From Clostridium sp. M62/1 (lineage in GTDB: Bacteria; Bacillota; Clostridia; Lachnospirales; Lachnospiraceae): DNA of 64,000 nucleotides. Within the stretch, counting starts at the first letter, position 1, and every line of letters starts with the position of its first letter. A model generated the notes under the pieces. That model worked only from the letters and a program-made list of their open reading frames with translations, did no database searches and was not told the DNA's origin. This document shows, piece by piece, positions 18,767 through 26,903 of this stretch. The stretch spans positions 3,540,001 through 3,604,000 of the forward strand of contig NZ_CP085988.1 of assembly GCF_020736365.1 (NCBI RefSeq). Reading direction: 5' to 3'. A program made the position numbers and the translations under genes.

Positions 18767-19135
18767 TTATCTATAAATCAATTCGTCCAGTACAATTTCT
18801 TCCACACGGTTGTGGATACTATTCATTCTCTGAATCCATTCCCACTGATTATCTTCTTTCATCTTCTCAGTTACAGACTCAGCTTCCTGCATCTGTTTGA
18901 TAATCACCTGTAACCTACTCTGTGCCTGCTCATTGGCATCTGCAAGATAAGTCCAGAGCTGACAACTTAAAATCAAATCGTTATACAGCATCGGATTATT
19001 TTCTTTCAAATATTCACGGTGCATACATCCATATTTTCCAATACGTCGTTCTTCTTCCGGCAGATTCCAGTCCGGAATGTAGTAATCTCCGACCAGTACA
19101 TAATCAATCCCATTTTCTCTTCTTCTGTCCTTCAT
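18767..19135 (-). CDS. tnpV: TnpV-like transposon-encoded protein
   Basis: The 122 residues match the TnpV type of small protein found in Clostridial and Tn4451-like transposons: GDYYIPDWNLPEEERRIGKYG, then KYG-MHREYLKENNPMLYNDLILS and a helical Gln/Glu-rich C-terminus. The function is not established. ATG 19135 overlaps the stop of the preceding chimeric ORF (ATGA), and GAGG sits 8 nt upstream. Confidence 0.85.
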   Translation of the reverse strand: MKDRRRENGIDYVLVGDYYIPDWNLPEEERRIGKYGCMHREYLKENNPMLYNDLILSCQLWTYLADANEQAQSRLQVIIKQMQEAESVTEKMKEDNQWEWIQRMNSIHNRVEEIVLDELIYR

Positions 19136-19293
19136 AAGTTTAACCTCGATTCATGATTTTTTGTCACATCGAGACTCACTGGTGTAGTAGTGGTGTAGTA
19201 GACACCTTCCGAAGTCCGGAAACCATTGATTTTACAGGCTTTTCCGGGACTTTTCAAGATACTGCCGTGGCAAACGAAAAGTATTCTAATCAT
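19132..19293 (-). CDS. Chimeric 53-codon ORF: PTP N-terminus fused to mobile-element sequence
   Basis: The frame starts MIRILFVCHG, matching the first ten residues of LMW-PTP (MIKVLFICHG in the intact gene). It then continues as SILKSPGKACKINGF and YYTTTTP, which is not phosphatase. It has a good ribosome site (AAGGAG, 10-nt gap), and its stop is coupled to tnpV by ATGA. I read it as the junction left when an element integrated into the 5' end of a PTP gene. The host start codon and ribosome site would then drive the element's first genes. Confidence 0.6.
   Translation of the reverse strand: MIRILFVCHGSILKSPGKACKINGFRTSEGVYYTTTTPVSLDVTKNHESRLNL
19226..19255 (-). repeat. Element-end repeat, copy next to the PTP fragment
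   Basis: Begins TTGATTTTACAGGC on the plus strand. It corresponds to 14411-14445 in the same orientation, with scattered substitutions. A weaker third relative begins near 19313. Confidence 0.55.
19261..19293 (-). other. Diverged duplicate of the PTP 5' end (attachment-site junction)
   Basis: About 31 of 37 bases in this region match 14341-14377, the start of the intact PTP gene, including TGCCGTGGCAAA and GAAAAGTA. Duplicated gene ends of this kind mark the attachment sites of integrative elements. Confidence 0.7.
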
Positions 19294-19456
19294 CTATCTA
19301 AAACTCCTTGAATTTACTGTATTTCCTTGATTTATCGGTACTTTCCCTCGTTCGCTCTTTCCTCCTGCCCGTGGCATATCGCAGCATAAATCAGCACATC
19401 TTTTCCCTCAAAAGTAGTAAAAAAAGTAGTAAATTAAGGGCTGTTTCCCCATTTTA

Positions 19457-20567
19457 CTACTCGGCATTTACTACCCTTTTCAGTTCCTCTTTTGCGTCGT
19501 CGTAACCTATGTGCGTATAAGTGTTCAAGGTTACTCCGATGTCAGAGTGTCCCATAAGGTACTGTAAGGTTTTCGGGTTCATGCCGCTTTTTGCCATATT
19601 GGAGCAAAAGGTATGTCTGCAAATGTGCGGCGTAACTTTCGGCATTTGCACTTTATAAATACTGTTGTACTTCTCGCAGATATGCTGAAAATATTTCTCC
19701 CAGTGCAGAGCGGCCATAGGCATATCATTCTTATCCAAATATAAGAAGCCACATTTGAAGCCACATTTGCCGTCAATCATAGGTTCCACCCGCGGCCTCT
19801 TCCTGTTGGAGATAATACGCTCAAAGCACTCATACACTTCATCAGACATGGGAATTTCTCTTGTCCCGCAAGTGGTCTTTGTATCTTCTATCACATATTC
19901 CATGTTCCTCTTTCGTTGGAGCTGATGATTGACACTGATTTTTCTGTTCTTCATATCAATATTCGCAAGTGTCAGTCCAACAAATTCAGAGATACGCAGC
20001 CCGGTCTTAAACAGAATATATATTCCCTCATAGTATCTGCAAAAATGCTTGTCGTTCGCCAAAAATTCAAGGAAAGCCCTTTCCTGCTTTCTTGTGATTG
20101 CTTCTCTTGTCACACTGTCATTCACAACAACAGTAGCAAGTTGAAATTCAAACGGATTTTTGCGTATCAAATCATCATCAACCGCCATTTGAAATGCAGG
20201 TCTAACGACACCTCTAATAGAGTGAATGGAGCTGTAACCCCGTCCGTCTTTCTGCAATTTTATCAGCCAGCACTTCGCGTCAGACAACTTAACCTTGTCA
20301 ATTCTTCTTTTACCAAATTCTTCTTTCTTGATAATTATTGAGGACAAAGTTATAATTTGCTTCCGTGTTGTGCCGCACCCCTGTTTTCTGCAACAGGTAC
20401 TTTCTAACCAGTTGTTCCACCGTCATTTCTCCGCCGCGTGGGACAATTTCATCATCAATATCTTTCAATATCAATTTTTCCTTTTCTCTTAAAGAAAGGT
20501 CGTCCCGGTGTTGGCTCTCTCCGTTGCGGAGAATACGATTTCGTCTGTCCCGTCTTTTTCCGCTCAT
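19457..20567 (-). pseudogene. int: Tn916-type tyrosine integrase, internally deleted and frameshifted
   Basis: Conjugative-transposon integrases of this class excise and insert Tn916/Tn1549-like elements. The catalytic domain is intact: the first Arg in LFKTGLRISEF, HICRHTFCSNM, and the Tyr in MGHSDIGVTLNTYTHIG. Two lesions are visible. First, ESQHRD runs directly into DLSLREKE, so about 35 residues of the arm-binding domain are missing. Second, the frame breaks near 20335 between YNFVLN and IIKKEEFGKR. A 12-nt tandem duplication also gives KCGFKCGF. The start is ATG 20567 (GGAG, 7-nt gap). It is therefore inactive as one chain. Confidence 0.9.
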
Positions 20568-20613
20568 GTCCATGCTCCTTTCATACAAAAAGAGCCCTGC
20601 CGTGATATGCTAA

Positions 20614-20622
20614 ATTATACCA
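20614..20622 (-). promoter_or_regulatory. Extended -10 promoter for the integrase gene
   Basis: The minus strand reads TGGTATAAT, an extended -10 element, 47 nt before the integrase start codon. There is no good -35. Confidence 0.5.
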
Positions 20623-20789
20623 TAGGCAGAGCCCCTTTTCTATTCTTAATTTAAGCAGCACTGAAAACGGAGAGGTGGAATTTAAAATTTCATTTTTGGC
20701 AACTCTTTCATGCAGACTGGGGGCTGGGATTTCCTCCTTTCCTGTGGTATACTGAGACTATCAGAACATTTCAAAAAGGAGGAACCTCC

Positions 20790-22007
20790 ATGCTAAAAGG
20801 AAAAACCGTGCTGCTGGGCGTTTCCAGCAGCATTGCCGCTTATAAAGCTGCTTCCCTAGCGTCTTTGCTGGTGAAGCAGCACGCCAACGTCCATGTGCTC
20901 ATGACCCAAAACGCCACCCGCTTTATCTCCCCCATGGTCTTTGAGACCCTCACTGGCAACAAGGCCCCGGCAGACACCTTTGACCGGTGCTTCCAGTTCG
21001 ACGTGGAGCACATCTCCCTGGCCAAGCAGGCGGACATAGTCATGGTGGCTCCGGCCACCGCCAACGTAGCCGCCAAATTGGCCCACGGTATCGCCGACGA
21101 CATGCTCACCACCACGGTGCTGGCCTGCAAGTGCCCCAGACTCCTCTCCCCAGCCATGAACACCCAAATGTATGAGAACCCCGTGACCCAGGACAACCTG
21201 CGAATTCTCCGGGAATACGGCTGGCAGGTGGTAGAGCCCGCCAGCGGTCACCTGGCCTGCGGGGACAGCGGCAAGGGCAAGCTCCCGGAGCCGGAGGTGC
21301 TGCTGGACTGGATTTTGCAGACCATTGCCCGGGAAAAGGACATGGCCGGACTGAAGGTGCTGGTCACCGCCGGCCCCACCCAGGAGGCTCTCGACCCGGT
21401 GCGGTATCTCACCAACCACTCCTCCGGGAAAATGGGCTACGCGATTGCCAAGGCTGCCGCCCGCCGGGGCGCCCAGGTAACGCTGGTTACCGGCCCCACC
21501 GCTTTGGAGCGTCCCCGGTTCGTGGAGACCGTGGAAATCGTTTCAGCGGAGGATATGTTCCGGGAAGTCACCGCCCGGGCCCCGGAGCAGGACATCATCA
21601 TCAAGGCGGCGGCGGTGGCGGATTACACTCCTGTCCAGGTTGCCCAGGACAAAGTGAAAAAATCCGACAACGACCTGTGCATCCCCTTGAAGCGTACCCA
21701 GGACATCCTGCAAACTCTGGGGGACCACCGCCGGGAAGGCCAGTTCCTCTGCGGTTTTTCCATGGAGACCCGGGATATGGTGGAAAACTCCCGGAAAAAG
21801 CTGGAGAAAAAGCACGTGGACATGATTGCCGCTAATAACCTAAAGGAAGCCGGGGCGGGCTTTGCCGTGGACACCAACCTGCTGACCCTCATCACCCGGG
21901 ACGGGGAAAAATCTCTGTCCCTTATGAGCAAGGACGAGGCTGCCGACGTCCTGCTGACGGAGATTCTGAGGCTGCGGGATTTGAAAAATCACCCCCGGGA
22001 AAACTAA
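20790..22007 (+). CDS. coaBC: Phosphopantothenoylcysteine decarboxylase / synthetase
   Basis: This bifunctional flavoprotein converts 4'-phosphopantothenate to 4'-phosphopantetheine in coenzyme A synthesis. The CoaC half begins GKTVLLGVSSSIAAYKAA, with the active-site PAMNTQMYENP and ASGHLACGDSGKGKLPEP. The CoaB half begins VLVTAGPTQEALDPVRYLTNHSSGKMGYAIA, here identified by residues around 190-215. The 405-residue length is normal. ATG 20790 follows AAGGAGG, and TATACT lies about 40 nt upstream. Codons end heavily in G or C, unlike flanking genes. A second chromosomal copy outside the window is likely. Confidence 0.96.
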   Translation: MLKGKTVLLGVSSSIAAYKAASLASLLVKQHANVHVLMTQNATRFISPMVFETLTGNKAPADTFDRCFQFDVEHISLAKQADIVMVAPATANVAAKLAHGIADDMLTTTVLACKCPRLLSPAMNTQMYENPVTQDNLRILREYGWQVVEPASGHLACGDSGKGKLPEPEVLLDWILQTIAREKDMAGLKVLVTAGPTQEALDPVRYLTNHSSGKMGYAIAKAAARRGAQVTLVTGPTALERPRFVETVEIVSAEDMFREVTARAPEQDIIIKAAAVADYTPVQVAQDKVKKSDNDLCIPLKRTQDILQTLGDHRREGQFLCGFSMETRDMVENSRKKLEKKHVDMIAANNLKEAGAGFAVDTNLLTLITRDGEKSLSLMSKDEAADVLLTEILRLRDLKNHPREN

Positions 22008-22019
22008 CCGGAAAACACA

Positions 22020-22058
22020 GGCGGAGAAGCCAAAATAAAACTTCTCCGCCCTTATTTT
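22020..22058 (+). terminator. Rho-independent terminator after coaBC
   Basis: Perfect 10-bp stem GGCGGAGAAG (22020-22029) with CTTCTCCGCC (22041-22050), followed by CTTATTTTT. Confidence 0.88.
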
Positions 22059-22116
22059 TCCTTATTCGCGGCGACCACCTTCGCGTCGGCACTGCCGTCC
22101 GGCAGGCGGGAGACCT

Positions 22117-22672
22117 CAATGCAGTTGCCAATCCAGACCGCCGCAGGCATTGTGGACAGTCCGCTCCTGGCTGCTCCACAGGGTATAGCGGTCCCGGCTG
22201 AACCGGATGAGGAACCGGTTAGCGCAGCTCAAAACCTCCTCCAGCATGATACTCAGGGCGTACTTGTCCATGGAAACCTGTCGGTGATTGCTCCCTGAAA
22301 GGAACTTGTACAGCCTGTATGCTGGATTTCTTTTGCTGAGATTTTTCGCCCCAGCCCCGGTTCAGGCCGACCAGATGAGCTTTGGCCTCCTGATATTGCT
22401 GGCAAGCTGTTTTCTCCAGTAGGATTTCCGTATCACAGACGTCCTGCAAAAGCCGGAAGAGCATCTCCGTCCGGGAGACCCGGCGGGCGTCGGCAGCCTG
22501 AATTTCAGCGTCCTCCTGGCCGCGCATCATCCACTGGCTGTGGATGGAAAGAAGATTGGGATAATAGAGCCGCAGCTGCTTAACGGGCAGATACCCCGGC
22601 AACTGTCGGGCGTTGGGAGCGGCCATAGAGCATCCGCCCCAGGTGCCAGTCGAAGGTACGGATGAATTTCAA
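22117..22672 (-). pseudogene. sbcD: sbcD/sbcC exonuclease remnants
   Basis: SbcCD is the hairpin-cleaving nuclease complex. A TTG start overlapping the AraC stop opens with KFIRTFDWHLGRMLYGR, the SbcD N-terminus, but the frame then breaks. Another frame (to 22219) carries LRLYYPNLLSIHSQWM and VSRTEMLFRLLQDVCDTE, which resemble the SbcD C-terminal part, so the nuclease core is deleted. Further on, a third frame reads YALSIMLEEVLSCANRFL and FSRDRYTL, like a piece of SbcC. The original order sbcD-sbcC is kept, reduced to about 550 nt. Confidence 0.7.
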
Positions 22673-23457
22673 AGGAACTCCTCCTTTTCCGTTTGTCGTC
22701 TGCTGTATTCCCGGGGGAAAACGCCGAAGTGCTTTTTGAACATCCGTGAAAAGCTGAAAATGTCCGGATACCCAGTGGACAGGGCCGCCTTCCCTGGAGA
22801 ATACCCGTGCTCTGTCATGAGCTGGCAGGCACGCCCCATCCGGTAATCCGTCAGGTACTGCTGGGGGGATTTCCCTGTCTTTTTCCGGAACAGGGTGCTG
22901 AAATAGGAGCGGTTCAGGTTCAGCTTCCCCGCAAGTTCCCCAATGGACACGTCCCGCATATAGTTGGCTTCCAGATAAGTTCTGGCCTGCTCCACATAGT
23001 CCTCGCCGCCGGCGGGCTTTTCCTCCAGGGCCGCCAGCAGCTGAAACGCCTTTCCGCAGAGGAACAGTTCCCGGCCATCTGTCTGGTTCTCCGCCTCCAA
23101 CATGGAGCTGAAAATGCTCCCGCATCGGGACGCGTTCACCACTGCCTCCTGCAAAAGGCACTCCGGCAGAGGAATGCCGCAGGTAAAACCAATCCAAATA
23201 TACTCCCAGGGTTCCCGACGATCGGCCTCATAATAGGTGACTTCAAAGGGCCGAATGACGAACATCTGCCCTGCCCGCACCGGGCTTTCCTTCCCTTCGG
23301 CGGTAAAGGCTCCCCTGCCCTGGATCACATAATGCAAAAGCCAGTAAAACCGCGCCGCCGGGCCGAAGGAGTGGCCTGGCGCACAGGCTTCCCAGCCGCA
23401 GTCCACCGGGTTAATATCGTGCCAATGGCGGTTCACCAGCAGTATTTGCTTATCCAT
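22669..23457 (-). CDS. AraC-family transcriptional regulator
   Basis: A sugar-type AraC activator. The N-terminal cupin-like sensing domain covers residues about 10-150 (HYVIQGRGAF, VRAGQMFVIRPFEVTYYEADR). The double helix-turn-helix covers about 165-262 (VSIGELAGKLNLNRSYFSTLF and TGYPDIFSFSRMFKKHFG). I chose ATG 23457 because GGGAGG is 7 nt upstream; the in-frame sequence beyond it is the divergent promoter region. It faces away from the GH4 gene and probably controls it. GC-rich third codon positions match coaBC and GH4. Confidence 0.93.
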   Translation of the reverse strand: MDKQILLVNRHWHDINPVDCGWEACAPGHSFGPAARFYWLLHYVIQGRGAFTAEGKESPVRAGQMFVIRPFEVTYYEADRREPWEYIWIGFTCGIPLPECLLQEAVVNASRCGSIFSSMLEAENQTDGRELFLCGKAFQLLAALEEKPAGGEDYVEQARTYLEANYMRDVSIGELAGKLNLNRSYFSTLFRKKTGKSPQQYLTDYRMGRACQLMTEHGYSPGKAALSTGYPDIFSFSRMFKKHFGVFPREYSRRQTEKEEFL

Positions 23458-23612
23458 TCTGCACCCTCCCATTTGCAAGAATACTGCTAACATTTTACCA
23501 AAGAAATCACACACCGTGCAATAGGCTTTTCTCCGGCCCGGTGGTATCATAATGCCAGGAAAGCCCTCTGGAAATCCAGGGGGCGGAATCATCATAAGCA
23601 GGAGGATGCTAT

Positions 23613-24977
23613 ATGAATAAGATCACTTTTATGGGCGCGGGCAGCACCGTGTTTGTCCGCAATGTGCTGGGAGACTGCATGTGTACCCAATCCCTCCGGG
23701 ACTGGGAATTCGCTCTGTACGACATCGATCCCGTCCGCTTGCAGGAGAGCTTTGAGATCATCTCCGCCATGAACAGGACCAAGGGCGGACACGGGAAGGT
23801 CACCGCCTATCTGGGAGTTGAAAATCGGAAGGAAGCCCTCCGGGGGGCCCGATTCGTAATCAACGCCATCCAAGTGGGCCTCTATGACCCCTGCACCATC
23901 ATCGACTTCGAGGTACCCAAGAAGTACGGTCTGCGCCAGACCATCGGCGATACCCTGGGGATTGGCGGCATCATGCGTGCCCTGCGCACCATTCCCGTCA
24001 TGGACGACTTCGCCAGGGATATGCAGGAAGTCTGCCCGGATGCCCTGTTCCTCAACTACACCAACCCTATGGCCATGCTCTCCGGCTACATGCAGCGGTA
24101 CACGGGCATCGAAACCGTGGGCCTGTGCCACAGCGTCCAGGTGTGCTCGGAATTCCTGCTGAAGGAACTGGGCATGGAGGACAAGCTGGAAGGCCGCCGG
24201 GAGCGCATTGCCGGCATCAACCACATGAGCTGGCTGTTGGAGCTGCGGGACAAAGACGGCAACGACCTGTATCCGGAAATCCGCCGCCGGGCCAAGCTGG
24301 CTGTGGACGCCCACCTCTATGGGGAAACTCAGGACGCCCCCGACTGGGTGGAGAAAACCCGCTATGACCTGGTGCGTCTGGACTACATCCGCCGTTTTGG
24401 CTACTACTGCACGGAATCCATCGAGCACAACTCCGAATACAATATGTTCTACATCAAATCCAAATATCCGGAGCTCATTGACCGCTACCATATCCCTCTG
24501 GACGAATACCCCCGCCGCTGCGTAGAGCAGATTGCCGGCTGGGAAAAGGAACGGGACGAGCTGCGCGCCCAGAAAAAGCTGGAGCACGAACGTTCTCGGG
24601 AATACGCTTCCTACATTATAGAGTCCATTGTCACGGGCACACCCTACAAAATCGGAGGAAACGTACTTAACACCGGAGGCCTCATTGAAAACCTGCCCTC
24701 CGACGCCTGTGTGGAGGTGCCCTGCCTCATTGACGGCATGGGGGTACATCCTTGCCGGGCGGGCCGCCTGCCGGTGCAGTGTGCCGCCATGAACATGACC
24801 AACATCAATGTGCAGCTGCTGACCATCGAAGCCGCCGTGACCCGGAAGAAAGAGCACATCTATCAGGCCGCCATGCTGGATCCCCATACCGGCAGCGAGC
24901 TGGACCCGGACACCATTGTCAAGCTGGTGGACGACCTTATTGAGACCTACGGGAACTGGTTACCCGCGTATCATTAA
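23613..24977 (+). CDS. Glycoside hydrolase family 4, probable alpha-galactosidase
   Basis: GH4 enzymes cleave glycosides by an NAD+- and Mn2+-dependent redox mechanism. Residues 3-30 form the NAD-binding site (ITFMGAGSTVFVRNVLGD). LNYTNPMAM, the metal-binding GLCHSVQV and AGINHMSWLLEL follow; the CHSVQ version is the one I associate with MelA-type alpha-galactosidases. The length of 454 residues is usual. ATG 23613 follows GGAGG with a 7-nt gap. No transporter gene accompanies it, so uptake must be encoded elsewhere. Confidence 0.92.
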   Translation: MNKITFMGAGSTVFVRNVLGDCMCTQSLRDWEFALYDIDPVRLQESFEIISAMNRTKGGHGKVTAYLGVENRKEALRGARFVINAIQVGLYDPCTIIDFEVPKKYGLRQTIGDTLGIGGIMRALRTIPVMDDFARDMQEVCPDALFLNYTNPMAMLSGYMQRYTGIETVGLCHSVQVCSEFLLKELGMEDKLEGRRERIAGINHMSWLLELRDKDGNDLYPEIRRRAKLAVDAHLYGETQDAPDWVEKTRYDLVRLDYIRRFGYYCTESIEHNSEYNMFYIKSKYPELIDRYHIPLDEYPRRCVEQIAGWEKERDELRAQKKLEHERSREYASYIIESIVTGTPYKIGGNVLNTGGLIENLPSDACVEVPCLIDGMGVHPCRAGRLPVQCAAMNMTNINVQLLTIEAAVTRKKEHIYQAAMLDPHTGSELDPDTIVKLVDDLIETYGNWLPAYH

Positions 24978-24982
24978 AAAGT

Positions 24983-25528
24983 TTGAAAAAGAAGCTACCT
25001 GAACTCCGTGATGCCATTGACGGCTATATCACAGTGGAACAGGCCGGCAAACTCAAGGTGAACAAGGCTCATTATGAAAACCTTGAATCCTGGAAAGCAG
25101 AGCTTGAAGAACTCATTCTTGCGCCCGCCGCTCCCTACCAGCAGGAACTTTCCATTCTTCAAACTGCTCCAGGTATCCGCAGTGACTTCACTGCCATCGG
25201 GATCATTTCCGAGATCAGTACCAATATGGAGGCTTTTCCTTCGGCGAAACACTTATGCTCATGGGCCGGACTGACTCCGGCCAACAATGAAAGCGCAGGA
25301 AAGAAAAAATCTGTCCGGGTTTCCAAGGCCGGATGCTATATCAGGCCACTGCTGGTGCAGTGTGCCAATGCTGTCGTTACCAGCAAAAAGCATCCTGAAA
25401 TACGCAACCGTTATCTCCGTATAAAAAGCGTTGCGGTCACAAGAAGGCAATTATCATTGCGAGAAATCAAGGTTATCAGATCAAGTCAGCAACTGCATAA
25501 CCTTAACTTTTCAGAATTCAATTTTTAA
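24983..25528 (+). pseudogene. IS110-family transposase remnant (C-terminal part, frameshifted)
   Basis: The frame contains the IS116/IS110/IS902 C-terminal domain: TAPGIRSDFTAIGIISEI, FPSAKHLCSWAGLTP and NNESAGKKKSVRVSKAG. The N-terminal DEDD catalytic domain is missing; the fragment starts only a few bases after the GH4 stop. Near 25422 one base seems lost from an A run. After it another frame continues as KKRCGHKKAI, the usual ending. It marks the right border of the GC-rich block. Confidence 0.88.
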
Positions 25529-25554
25529 AGCAGCCACCGAAAGGTGGCTGCTTT
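25527..25554 (+). terminator. Hairpin terminator after the IS110 remnant / jetD
   Basis: Perfect 12-bp stem AAAGCAGCCACC/GGTGGCTGCTTT with a GAAA tetraloop. An A/T-rich flank on the left side could give a tail for leftward transcription, so it may also end the Wadjet operon. Confidence 0.75.
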
Positions 25555-25681
25555 GTCATGCGATTAAGGGAATAAATACCCTTTACCTTTCATTTTCAAT
25601 CTTGTACCTCTGCATAACTCCTGTATTTCTTCGCAAATAATATCTGCCTCCATATCGGTATGCAGGTCATCCCATAGATTT

Positions 25682-26893
25682 TCACAGCTCATAATAGCTG
25701 ACTATCTCCTGCTCCAGCTTCACACCCCGCTCCAGCATATATTCTGCCAGTTCCCGGTACATCTCCTGTTTTTCCAGAGACTTCAGGCGCACTCGATCCT
25801 GCTCTGTCAGCGGATGCAGGCAGGACTGAAAGCGTACGTCTTCCAATTCCGCGCGCGACATCCGGTACATCTGAAACGGGATACCGGTCACACGGCACAA
25901 ATGCTCATGGATATAAAGCCCTCCAGCGTCGATATCTCCGAAATGGCGGTAGACAAGCGTTGGATTGTCGGAAAATATTTTTTTCAGGAAGTCTCTCTGA
26001 TAACGGGTGGCATAACCGCCCAGATAAAATAGAGCTGTTTTCGAGCTGTCACACCTCAGCCAGGAGGTATAGTTTTCCACCGTAGTAAAAACCGCCGTTT
26101 TGACCGTTATCTGCTCAATCTTATACAGTTCATCAGCAAAAAATTCAATACCGTTGGGAAACGCCCCAATCTCCAGTTCTTTCCCAAGGATGCGTACCGT
26201 CATATCCCCCTTCAGGCACAGCTTCTGCTTTTCCCGTGTAATATGATATTCCTCCAGGATCTCGTCTTCCAGCTCTGCTGGGCCGCATGGACGGCCCAGG
26301 CAGTCCCGGAGTGCCCTGCAAACGGATCCCAGCACATTTTCCTCCAGATATTTGGAGTCCCCGTAGATCAGCAGAGAAGCTTCGCGCAGATACAGTTCTT
26401 TCTCATTATTCTCAATAAAGACAAGTGCTTTGAGAAGGTCTTCCGTCTGATGATATCGGGGCGGAATCCTGTTCTTTTCCAGAGCCTGACGCAGCTTTAT
26501 ACACTCCTGTTCCGCTGCGGGCGAACGTCCGCTGTACCCGGCAATCAGCCCTTCCACGTACTTCCGTTTCGCAGATTTTGGCTCATATCCATATTTTGTT
26601 TCCAGATAGTCCTCGATCTCGCCGATTTTTTCATCCACCAGATAAATGCTCTGGATCTCGCTGCTGAATCCCTCTGTCTCATAGGTCACAAATCCTTCTT
26701 GACTGCACCGGAAAATCGCCTGATTCACTGCCTCAATCTGTGTCATATCGCCGTCGTTGCGGCTGTAATTCTTATAAAGCTGAGACGGATTCAGTTTTGT
26801 CCGTCTCGTAATCACATTGGTCCCCCTGTCTTTTTTGCTCTTCCTGTATTTATCCGCCAGGGCAGCCAGCAGCTTTTCTTCGTAATTCACCAT
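25682..26893 (-). CDS. jetD: Wadjet nuclease subunit JetD
   Basis: JetD is the topoisomerase-VI-like nuclease that cuts circular DNA trapped by the JetABC motor. The 403 residues have an N-terminal DUF3322-like part and a C-terminal DUF2220/Toprim-like part, with the acidic motif FGDIDAGG at Asp320 and Asp322. ATG 26893 follows GAGGGG, which overlaps the end of jetC (10 nt between genes). Beyond the TGA at 25682 the same frame stays open for about 39 codons (beginning KNLWDDLHTDMEADII) before a TAA at about 25564. This may be a premature stop or a chance extension. Confidence 0.9.
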   Translation of the reverse strand: MVNYEEKLLAALADKYRKSKKDRGTNVITRRTKLNPSQLYKNYSRNDGDMTQIEAVNQAIFRCSQEGFVTYETEGFSSEIQSIYLVDEKIGEIEDYLETKYGYEPKSAKRKYVEGLIAGYSGRSPAAEQECIKLRQALEKNRIPPRYHQTEDLLKALVFIENNEKELYLREASLLIYGDSKYLEENVLGSVCRALRDCLGRPCGPAELEDEILEEYHITREKQKLCLKGDMTVRILGKELEIGAFPNGIEFFADELYKIEQITVKTAVFTTVENYTSWLRCDSSKTALFYLGGYATRYQRDFLKKIFSDNPTLVYRHFGDIDAGGLYIHEHLCRVTGIPFQMYRMSRAELEDVRFQSCLHPLTEQDRVRLKSLEKQEMYRELAEYMLERGVKLEQEIVSYYEL

Positions 26894-26903
26894 ATCTGTC
26901 CCC

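Noticed and set aside
23592..24887. 431-codon minus-strand frame, Gly/Val/His-rich
   Set aside because: Antisense shadow of the GC-rich GH4 gene; long shadows are expected at this composition and codon phase.
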